A stretch of 8,997 nt of DNA from CAZZKF01 sp964654995. GTDB taxonomy: Bacteria; Pseudomonadota; Alphaproteobacteria; CAZZKF01. The stretch spans positions 1 through 8,997 of the forward strand of contig CAZZKF010000086.1 in NCBI GenBank assembly GCA_964654995.1, in the 5' to 3' direction. A program made the translations under genes and the position numbers. A model generated the notes under the pieces. It saw only the letters and a list, made by a program, of their open reading frames with translations, did no database searches and was not told the origin of the DNA. How positions within the stretch are numbered: the first letter of the stretch is position 1; every line of letters starts with the position of its first letter. This document shows positions 1 to 5,300 of the stretch, piece by piece.

Positions 1-237
1 TGGCCGCGCTGGGACCGGGTGACCGCCGAAACCGTCTATGTCCGGCTTCACGGCCGGCCGGAGACCTATGCCTCAGGCTATGGCGACGAGGCCCTGGCCG
101 ACTGGGCCGCGAAGGTGGCCGGCTGGCTCGGCCAGGGACGCACGGTTCACGTCTATTTCGACAACGATGCCCGCGGCGCCGCGCCCTACGACGCCATGCG
201 TCTGATCGAATTGGTGAGACCGCGCGTCAAGGGCTAG
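1..237 (+). CDS. DUF72 (YecE-like) family protein, C-terminal fragment
   Basis: This is the last 78 residues of a gene whose start lies before the window; the frame is open from base 1 to a TAG at 235-237. The fragment carries the typical end of the DUF72/YecE family: a VYVRLHGRPETY strand (residues ~11-22 of the fragment), then a helix with DWAAKV, then the strand VHVYFDNDARGAAPYDAMRL, where the family usually has a YFNND..ApxNA pattern. DUF72 proteins have a TIM-barrel-like fold and normally run about 240-270 residues, so roughly two thirds is missing. Their biochemical role is not established. A GTG at 19 is in frame but is internal to the conserved region and not a real start. The gene converges on the Sel1/SPOR gene, and the stop codons overlap in one CTAG. 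Family assignment is fairly sure; function is unknown. Confidence 0.85.
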   Translation, partial: WPRWDRVTAETVYVRLHGRPETYASGYGDEALADWAAKVAGWLGQGRTVHVYFDNDARGAAPYDAMRLIELVRPRVKG

Positions 238-1217
238 GGCGTCACCCGCACCACCAGGCAGTCGCTTCCGGCGGCCTTGAGCTGGCTGCACAGGGCATTG
301 GCGGCGGAAAAGCCGGAAAACCGTCCGACGCGGAGCCGATAGATGCCGGTGCCATCGTCGAGCACCGCAAATTCGACCGTGTGATCGAGGCCGCCGAGCA
401 GGTCGGGATGTTCCTTGCTCAGGCGCCGCCAACCCTCGTTGGCGCCATCTTCCATCCGGTAGGACGCCAGCTGGACGGTGTAAAGCTGGTCGGAATCGGC
501 GACCTCCGTACCTTCGGCCCCAACCGGTGCCGCCTCGAAGGCCTCGGTATAGGAGGGCTCTTCGGCGGGTGCCGGCGCGGCACGCGCCGTTTCCTGGTCC
601 TGGGCGGCGGGGGCAGCCGTCGGTGCCTCGGCCGGCTCCGCCGTGGCCGTCTCACCCGCGGCCGGTTCAGGTGCTGCCGTCTCGGGTGCTGCCGGTGGCG
701 AAGCGGGCTCTGCCGGTGCCGCCGCGGTTGCCGGGGTCGCAGCCGCTTCGCTCGCGGCCAGGGCGCGCTCTTCGGCCAGCCGGGCGGCGATGAAGCTGCG
801 CGCCTGCTGGGCCAGCTGCCGGTCCTCGTCGCCGATGTTGACCAGCGCCTTGTCGATCCAGTCCATGGCCTGCTGGTAATCGCGGTCCACGCCGGTGCCG
901 CTGGCGTACATCACCGCCAGGTTGTACTGGGCGACACCATGGCCCTGGGCCGCCGCCTGCTCATAGTAGCGGGCCGCCCGCTCGGGATCGCGCGGCACCC
1001 CGAGCCCCTTGAGATAGAGGTTGCCGACATTGAACTGGGCCACCGGGTTGCCGGCATCCGCGAGGCGCTGCCAGATGGCCAGCGCCGTCTCGTAATCGCC
1101 GCGATCATAAGCGGCCATGCCTTCGTCCGGTCCGGTCGCGGTCCCGCCTGTTCCCTGGGCCATGGCGATCCCGGGCATTGCGACAAGCAGGCAGATAACA
1201 ACCAACAGGCGTTTCAT
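234..1217 (-). CDS. Secreted Sel1-repeat and SPOR domain protein
   Basis: A 327-residue exported protein. The start is ATG at 1217, because it opens a clear Sec signal peptide (MKRLLVVICLLVAMPGIAMA, probable cleavage after AMA at ~20) and is preceded by a G-rich SD (GGGGGA). The frame stays open upstream to 1343, but those residues look nothing like a signal peptide. Residues ~37-126 hold two or more Sel1-like (TPR-related) repeats, seen in A-I-W-Q-R-L-A-D-A-G-N, Y-L-K-G-L-G-V, A-A-A-Q-G and Y-A-S-G-T-G-V. Residues ~150-232 are a low-complexity Ala/Pro/Glu/Thr linker. Residues ~244-327 form a SPOR domain (LYTVQLASYR at the start, IYRLRVGRF near the middle), with Cys310 and Cys320 placed to form a disulphide. 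SPOR domains bind denuded glycan strands of peptidoglycan, often at division sites, and Sel1 repeats bind proteins. I infer a periplasmic scaffold bound to the cell wall. The exact partner is unknown. Confidence 0.87.
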   Translation of the reverse strand: MKRLLVVICLLVAMPGIAMAQGTGGTATGPDEGMAAYDRGDYETALAIWQRLADAGNPVAQFNVGNLYLKGLGVPRDPERAARYYEQAAAQGHGVAQYNLAVMYASGTGVDRDYQQAMDWIDKALVNIGDEDRQLAQQARSFIAARLAEERALAASEAAATPATAAAPAEPASPPAAPETAAPEPAAGETATAEPAEAPTAAPAAQDQETARAAPAPAEEPSYTEAFEAAPVGAEGTEVADSDQLYTVQLASYRMEDGANEGWRRLSKEHPDLLGGLDHTVEFAVLDDGTGIYRLRVGRFSGFSAANALCSQLKAAGSDCLVVRVTP

Positions 1218-1278
1218 GGTCCCCCACGCTCCATGCAACCGGGGCGGCTTCCCCGCTCCCTCGAAATGATCCAGGGCC

Positions 1279-1307
1279 ATTAAAGCATTATCTGCCCCGG
1301 GTTTCAC
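1279..1307 (-). promoter_or_regulatory. Candidate sigma-70 promoter for the Sel1/SPOR gene
   Basis: On the minus strand, GTGAAA (1307-1302) and TTTAAT (1284-1279) are 17 bases apart, matching the -35 and -10 consensus at 4/6 and 5/6 positions. This would place the transcript start near 1272, about 55 bases before the ATG at 1217. A second AT-rich hexamer, GATAAT (on the minus strand around 1287-1292), lies nearby but lacks a good -35 at proper spacing. This is a consensus match only. Confidence 0.33.
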
Positions 1308-1397
1308 CTGTCGTGTTAACCATAAGCATGGCGGCCGCCGCACGCCGGGGTGGCCGTCAGTCCCGGTTTCGGTCTAAAACAGGCGCATAAGGGTTGA

Positions 1398-1497
1398 NNN
1401 NNNNNNNNNNNNNNNNNNNNNNNNNNNNNNNNNNNNNNNNNNNNNNNNNNNNNNNNNNNNNNNNNNNNNNNNNNNNNNNNNNNNNNNNNNNNNNNNN
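1398..1497. other. Assembly gap (100 N)
   Basis: Exactly 100 undetermined bases, the conventional placeholder for a scaffold join of unknown size. The 296-base stretch between the divergent Sel1/SPOR and threonine aldolase genes (1218-1513) is therefore of unknown real length. The readable flanks, 1218-1397 and 1498-1513, show no gene or tRNA. They hold only the candidate promoter for the Sel1/SPOR gene and the SD of the aldolase gene. The aldolase promoter is probably inside the gap, and missing genes there cannot be excluded. Confidence 0.97.
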
Positions 1498-1513
1498 CGA
1501 CAGGTGAGGGCGG

Positions 1514-2575
1514 ATGATGAGGAATTTCGAAAGCGACAATACCAGCGGTGCCAGCCCCGAAATTCTCGATGCTCTGGCGCGGGTCAACGCCGGCTCGGCG
1601 GCGAGCTATGGTGCCGACGAAGTGACCGCCGGGCTCGCCGCGCGCTTCGCGGATGTCTTCGAGCATGATGTCACCGTCTTTCCCGTCGCCACCGGCACCG
1701 CTGCCAACGCGCTCTCGCTGGCCAGCCTGTGCCCGCCCTATGGCGTGATCTACTGCCACCGCGAGGCCCATGTCTCGGTCCATGAATGCGGTGCGCCGGA
1801 GTTCTATACCGGCGGCGCCAAGCTCGGCCTGCTCGATGGCGCGGCCGGAAAAATCACCCCCGAGGCTTTGGCCGAGGCGCTGGCCGCCGTCTGGCGGGGC
1901 AGCGAGCACATGACCCAGCCGGCCGCCCTCTCGCTCACCCAGGCGAGCGAATTCGGTGCCGTCTATACGGTGGACGAGCTCGCGGCACTGTGCGATTTCG
2001 CCCATGCGCAAGGCCTGCGGGTGCATATGGACGGTGCCCGCTTCGCCAATGCGCTCGCCCATCTTGGCTGTGCGCCGGCCGACATCACCTGGCGCGCCGG
2101 CATCGATGTGCTCTCCTTCGGGGCCACCAAGAACGGCGCCATGGCGGCCGAGGCGGTGGTGTTTTTCGACCCCGAACTGGCCGACGGCTTCCTTTATCGC
2201 CGCAAGCGCGGCGGCCATCTGATCTCCAAGATGCGGTTTCTCTCGGTCCAGCTCGAGGCCTATCTCGAAGATGGATTGTGGCTGCGCAATGCCGCGCGCG
2301 CCAATGCGCTCGCGGCACGCCTGGCGGCCGGGCTGGCGGCGTTGCCCGGTGTCGAGCTCGATGCCCCGGTCGAGGCCAACATGATCTTCGCCTGGCTGCC
2401 GGCGGCCCTGGTCGAGGCGCTGGTGGCCGACGGCTTTCGCTTCCATGTCATGGGCGCGGACGGCGCGCGCCAGCGGGTGCGCCTGGTGGTTTCGTTCAAC
2501 ACCGAAGAGGCCGCGGTGGACGCCTTCCTCGCGGCGCTTGGCCGCCATGCCGGCGGTGCGCAGGCGGCCGGCTGA
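1514..2575 (+). CDS. ltaE: Low-specificity L-threonine aldolase (PLP-dependent)
   Basis: A 353-residue, full-length, fold-type-I PLP enzyme of the beta-eliminating lyase/threonine aldolase family. It cleaves L-threonine and L-allo-threonine to glycine and acetaldehyde and often accepts other beta-hydroxy amino acids such as phenylserine. Visible motifs are the N-terminal NFESDNTSGASPEIL; VATGTAANALSLA (residues ~58-70), which holds the cofactor phosphate; REAHVSVHECGAPE, with His86 placed to stack on the PLP ring; HMDGARFANAL (171-181), with Asp173 for the pyridine nitrogen; and SFGATKNGAM (201-210), with Lys206 as Schiff-base lysine. The start region has tandem ATGs at 1514 and 1517. The SD GAGGG (1506-1510) lies 3 bases from the first and 6 from the second, so 1517 may be the true start. 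The gene is probably monocistronic, since 172 bases and a regulatory region separate it from the next gene. Its promoter is likely in the assembly gap. Related phenylserine aldolases cannot be excluded by eye. Confidence 0.9.
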   Translation: MMRNFESDNTSGASPEILDALARVNAGSAASYGADEVTAGLAARFADVFEHDVTVFPVATGTAANALSLASLCPPYGVIYCHREAHVSVHECGAPEFYTGGAKLGLLDGAAGKITPEALAEALAAVWRGSEHMTQPAALSLTQASEFGAVYTVDELAALCDFAHAQGLRVHMDGARFANALAHLGCAPADITWRAGIDVLSFGATKNGAMAAEAVVFFDPELADGFLYRRKRGGHLISKMRFLSVQLEAYLEDGLWLRNAARANALAARLAAGLAALPGVELDAPVEANMIFAWLPAALVEALVADGFRFHVMGADGARQRVRLVVSFNTEEAAVDAFLAALGRHAGGAQAAG

Positions 2576-2621
2576 CCCCTCCGGCGACAGGCGCGACCGG
2601 GCCTGGGCGGCGAGGGAAGCA

Positions 2622-2636
2622 TTGACCGCCTGTCAA
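2622..2636 (+). promoter_or_regulatory. Inverted repeat TTGAC-N5-GTCAA overlapping a possible -35
   Basis: A perfect 5-base-arm inverted repeat, TTGAC CGCCT GTCAA, in the spacer before the HpaI-like aldolase gene. Its left arm is also a near-consensus -35 hexamer (TTGACC, 2622-2627). No good -10 follows: the hexamers at 17-19 base spacing (TTCGAT, TCGATA, CGATAG, starting 2645-2647) are weak, as expected of a promoter needing an activator, or of no promoter at all. The repeat centre (2629) is 22 bases, about two helical turns, from that of the next palindrome. It may be a second regulator site or chance. Confidence 0.35.
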
Positions 2637-2641
2637 AACAA

Positions 2642-2660
2642 TGTTTCGATAGAGGAAACA
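2642..2660 (+). promoter_or_regulatory. Candidate IclR operator, TGTTTC-N7-GAAACA
   Basis: A perfect 6-base-arm inverted repeat with a 7-base spacer (TGTTTC GATAGAG GAAACA), 87 bases upstream of the first ATG of an operon that ends with an IclR-family regulator gene. IclR-family operators are commonly short palindromes with TTTC/GAAA arms, so size, sequence style and position fit. It covers the place where a -10 would lie if TTGACC at 2622 is the -35, so binding there could repress. The AT-rich arms stand out in GC-rich surroundings. That the downstream IclR protein binds here is inference. Confidence 0.5.
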
Positions 2661-2747
2661 CACCGGGGATGCGCCCGGCCGCGCCGGTGGATCGCTGGTT
2701 CCCGGCGGTCCCGGGCATGACCGGGCGGCAGAGCGGACGGCAGGTCG

Positions 2748-3551
2748 ATGGCGGATGCATGGCAGGCACTGGCTGAATTTCGCGCCCGTGTGCGGGCCGG
2801 CGCGCCGCTTGTTGGCACCTTTGTCAAGACGCCGGCGCCGCAGGTGGTCGAGGTGCTGGCGACAGGCGGGCTCGACTGTCTGGTGCTGGACGCGGAGCAC
2901 GCGCCGTTTTCGCCCACCTCCCTTGATCTGTGCGTGATGGCGGCGCGCGCCGCCCGGGTTCCGGCGCTGGTGCGCGTGGCGACCTCGGCGCCCGAGGTGA
3001 TCATGGCCGCCCTCGATGTCGGTGCCGCCGGCGTTCTGGTGCCGCATGTGAGAACCGCGGATGCGGCGCGCGCCGCCGTGCAGGCTGCCCATTACGGGCG
3101 CGACGGGCGGGGCTTTTCGAACTCGACGCGGGCCGGCGGCCATGGCGCCCTGGCGCTCGGCGAGCACCTGCGCCGGGCCGGCGAATGCACCACGGTGATC
3201 TGCCAGATCGAGGATCCAGAGGCGATCGAGAACATCGACGAAATTGTCGCCGTGGATGGTGTCGATGCCCTGTTCATCGGCCGCGCCGACCTGGCCGTCG
3301 CCTATGGCCTGGAGCGCCTCGACGATCCGGCAATAGATGCGGCGGTGGAGCGGGTCTGTGCCAGCGCGGCGGCCGGCAGTCGCACGGTGGCGATGTTCCT
3401 GCCCGATGCGGCCGGGCTCGACAGGTTCCGCGATCTCGGGGTGTCGATGTTCGTGATCGGCTCCGATCAGGGGCTGATGCGGGCCGGCGCCCGACGTCTG
3501 GCGGATGCCTTTGTGGCGCCCGGCGGGCGGCCAGGGGAGGATAGGGTATGA
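2748..3551 (+). CDS. HpcH/HpaI aldolase family protein
   Basis: A 267-residue class II (metal-dependent) pyruvate-type aldolase of the HpcH/HpaI family. Members reversibly split 2-keto-3-deoxy or 4-hydroxy-2-keto acids into pyruvate (or a close relative) and an aldehyde: HpaI (4-hydroxy-2-oxoheptanedioate), RhmA (keto-deoxy-rhamnonate) and GarL (keto-deoxy-glucarate). Visible family features are LVGTFVKTPAPQVVEVLA (21-38), LVLDAEHAPF with the catalytic-type His51, VRV with Arg76, VICQIEDPEAIENIDEI with metal ligand Glu155, and DALFIGRADLAVAYG with metal ligand Asp181. All four key residues are present and the length is normal, so the enzyme should be active. The substrate cannot be told from sequence. 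It is the first gene of a three-gene operon; its stop overlaps the next start as ATGA (3548-3551). Its own SD is weak (GGCAGG). Its last codons also carry the strong SD of the next gene. Confidence 0.88.
   Translation: MADAWQALAEFRARVRAGAPLVGTFVKTPAPQVVEVLATGGLDCLVLDAEHAPFSPTSLDLCVMAARAARVPALVRVATSAPEVIMAALDVGAAGVLVPHVRTADAARAAVQAAHYGRDGRGFSNSTRAGGHGALALGEHLRRAGECTTVICQIEDPEAIENIDEIVAVDGVDALFIGRADLAVAYGLERLDDPAIDAAVERVCASAAAGSRTVAMFLPDAAGLDRFRDLGVSMFVIGSDQGLMRAGARRLADAFVAPGGRPGEDRV
3534..3540 (+). promoter_or_regulatory. Strong ribosome binding site for the DUF6282 gene
   Basis: GGGGAGG, ending 7 bases before the ATG at 3548. It lies inside the 3' end of the aldolase gene, whose C-terminal tail (GGRPGEDRV) is the translation of this stretch. 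It fixes the DUF6282 start at 3548 and, together with the ATGA overlap, predicts coupled translation of the two enzymes. Confidence 0.7.
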
Positions 3552-4495
3552 GCGAGGCGCAACAGGCAAAAGGGAGCGACCGGGATCCGGACGTCATCGA
3601 GCGGCTGATCCGCGGGGCGGTCGATCTCCACTGCCATTCGGGGCCGTCGGTGATGGACCGGCGGATCGATCACATCGAGGTGATGCAGGAAGCGGCGGCC
3701 GCCGGCATGAAGGCGATCCTGATCAAGGATCACTATTATTCGGCGACCCCGGTGACCGAGCTTCTGAATGCCCATTACGGCGATCTCGGCGTGATCATGC
3801 TGTCGGGCGTGCCGCTCAACAACGCGCTCGGCGGCTTCAATCATTACGCCGTCGATCACGCCATCAAGCTGGGCGCGCGCCTCGTCTGGATGCCCACCTT
3901 TTCGGCCCGCAACCACATCGACCACCACCGCCGCGACAAGGATTTCGACAAGAAATTCCCGACCACCAGGGAAAAGATGCTGGCGCCGCAGCCGCTGAGC
4001 GTGCTCGATGATTCCGGCGCCCTGCGCGACGAGGTGAAGTTCATCCTCGATCTCATCGCCGAGTCCGATCTGGTGCTCTCGGCCGGGCATCTGCACATCA
4101 GCGAGATCTGGCCGCTGTTCGAGGAGGCCAGGCGGCGCGGGGTGAAGCGGCTGCTGGTCAACCATCCGAGCTATGTCGTCGATGCCTCGCTCCAGGACAT
4201 GGGCTCGCTGGTCGCCATGGGGGCCTATCTCGAGCATTCCATGTGCATGTTCATTCCCGAATCCAAATTCCACTTCTATGCGCCCGACGAGCTCGACCGG
4301 ATGATCCGCGCCGGCGGCGTCGATCGTACGATTCTCGGCTCCGATCTCGGCCAGACGGGCAATCCGACGCCGGTCGAGGGCTTCCGCAATGTCATCGCCA
4401 CCTGCCTGGATCTCGGCTATTCGGAAGACGATGTCACCCGGATGGTGTCCACCAATGCCTGCCGGCTCCTCGGCCTCGAAGACGGCGATGTCTGA
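3548..4495 (+). CDS. DUF6282 family protein, amidohydrolase-like metal-dependent hydrolase
   Basis: A 315-residue cytoplasmic protein that I recognise as DUF6282 from its opening block GAVDLHCHSGPSVMDRRID (residues 23-41). The motif order suggests a metal-dependent TIM-barrel hydrolase: HxH on strand 1 (His28, His30), AILIKDHYY (Lys60, His62), WMPTFSARNHIDHH (114-127, histidine-rich), LSAGHLHISE (His181, His183), LLVNHPSYVV (Asn205, His206), YLEHSMCMF (Glu229, His230) and TILGSDLGQ with Asp266. HxH, later His residues and a late Asp are the layout of the amidohydrolase superfamily. However, no lysine stands at the usual strand-4 carbamylation site, so the metal centre may differ. No DUF6282 reaction is known to me. 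Its position directly after an HpaI-like aldolase, with coupled translation, suggests that it opens a lactone or ring, or otherwise hydrolyses a compound in the same pathway. The strong SD at 3534 and the ATGA overlap set the start. Family call is good; the reaction is unknown. Confidence 0.82.
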   Translation: MSEAQQAKGSDRDPDVIERLIRGAVDLHCHSGPSVMDRRIDHIEVMQEAAAAGMKAILIKDHYYSATPVTELLNAHYGDLGVIMLSGVPLNNALGGFNHYAVDHAIKLGARLVWMPTFSARNHIDHHRRDKDFDKKFPTTREKMLAPQPLSVLDDSGALRDEVKFILDLIAESDLVLSAGHLHISEIWPLFEEARRRGVKRLLVNHPSYVVDASLQDMGSLVAMGAYLEHSMCMFIPESKFHFYAPDELDRMIRAGGVDRTILGSDLGQTGNPTPVEGFRNVIATCLDLGYSEDDVTRMVSTNACRLLGLEDGDV

Positions 4496-5291
4496 AGATG
4501 CGCCCCGGGCTTCGGACTCGCGCGCCGGCGGCATTCAGTCGGTGGGCCTGGCGCTCGATATTCTCGAGGCGCTGGCGGGCAGCGAGCGCGACATGGGGGT
4601 GACGCAACTGGCCGCTGCGCTGGATACCAGCAAGGCCCGCGTCTATCGCCACTTGCAGACCCTGCGCGAGCGCGGCTATGTCGAGCAGGGGGCCTCGGGC
4701 GAGAAATACCGGCTCGGTGTCGCTGCCTTCCTGCTCAGCCGGGCGGCCAGCAAGAAGGCCGATCTGCTGGTCGTCAGCCGGCCGGAAATGGAATTCCTGC
4801 GCGACCGGCTGGGGCATACGGTGGTGGTGTCTACGGTGATCCGCGACGAGATCGTCATTCTCGATCTGGTACGCGGCCGCATGCCGGTCGAGATCGGCCT
4901 GCGTCTGGGCTCATCGTTCGCGCTTCATGCCACCGCGCAAGGGCTGGTGGCGCTGGCCTTCGGGCCGCCCGAGCTGATGGACCGGGTGCTGGCGCGCGAG
5001 CTCGAGAAGATCACCCCGAAGACCGCGGTGCACCCCGACAGCCTGATCGCCCAGGTCGAGACGGTCCGCGCTCAGGGCTGGGCGACGGCGGCGGAAAAGA
5101 CCATCGTCGGCATCAACGCACTCGCCGTGCCGATCTTCGGCGAAAACGGCGTTCTTGCCGGCCAGATCGCCATTGTCGGATCGATCCAGTACATCGCGCC
5201 GACGCCGGCACCCGAGCAGATCGATGCGGTCACGGGGGCCGGCCTGCGTATTTCGCGCCGCCTCGGCTATGGCGGCCGCACCGAGCGTTGA
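4488..5291 (+). CDS. IclR-family transcriptional regulator
   Basis: A 267-residue DNA-binding regulator of normal family length. An N-terminal winged helix-turn-helix lies at residues ~16-77: the segment SVGLALDILEALA, then MGVTQLAAALDTSKARVYRH, then LQTLRERGYVEQ, and a wing ending GEKYRLG. Residues ~80-262 form the IclR effector-binding domain, including GSSFALHATAQGLVALAF (141-158) and TIVGINALAVPIF (205-217). The start is ATG at 4488 because the helix-turn-helix needs it and it overlaps the DUF6282 stop by 8 bases. The open frame upstream to 4389 only shadows the DUF6282 gene. The local SD is weak (GAAGACGG), so translation probably depends on coupling to the upstream gene. As last gene of the operon it likely controls its own transcription through the palindrome at 2642-2660. 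Whether it represses or activates, and the effector (probably a pathway intermediate), cannot be read from sequence. Confidence 0.92.
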   Translation: MSEDAPRASDSRAGGIQSVGLALDILEALAGSERDMGVTQLAAALDTSKARVYRHLQTLRERGYVEQGASGEKYRLGVAAFLLSRAASKKADLLVVSRPEMEFLRDRLGHTVVVSTVIRDEIVILDLVRGRMPVEIGLRLGSSFALHATAQGLVALAFGPPELMDRVLARELEKITPKTAVHPDSLIAQVETVRAQGWATAAEKTIVGINALAVPIFGENGVLAGQIAIVGSIQYIAPTPAPEQIDAVTGAGLRISRRLGYGGRTER

Positions 5292-5300
5292 GCGCGACCG

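Noticed and set aside
381..1283. A 300-codon open frame on the plus strand opposite the Sel1/SPOR gene
   Set aside because: It is a GC-rich shadow: Arg/Gly/Cys-heavy translation without domain, signal or RBS, whereas the minus-strand gene has a signal peptide and recognisable domains.
1316..2548. A minus-strand open frame running through the N gap and opposite the threonine aldolase gene
   Set aside because: It is open only because N codons are not stops. It has no motifs and is antisense to a clear PLP enzyme.
2567..2585. Hairpin GCCGG-N9-CCGGC at the threonine aldolase stop codon as a terminator
   Set aside because: The stem is only 5 base pairs with a 9-base loop and no following T-run, common by chance in this GC-rich DNA.
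4389..4487. Extended N-terminus of the IclR regulator from an upstream ATG
   Set aside because: The extra 33 residues lie inside the DUF6282 gene, are not family-like, and the ATG at 4488 gives the normal IclR length.
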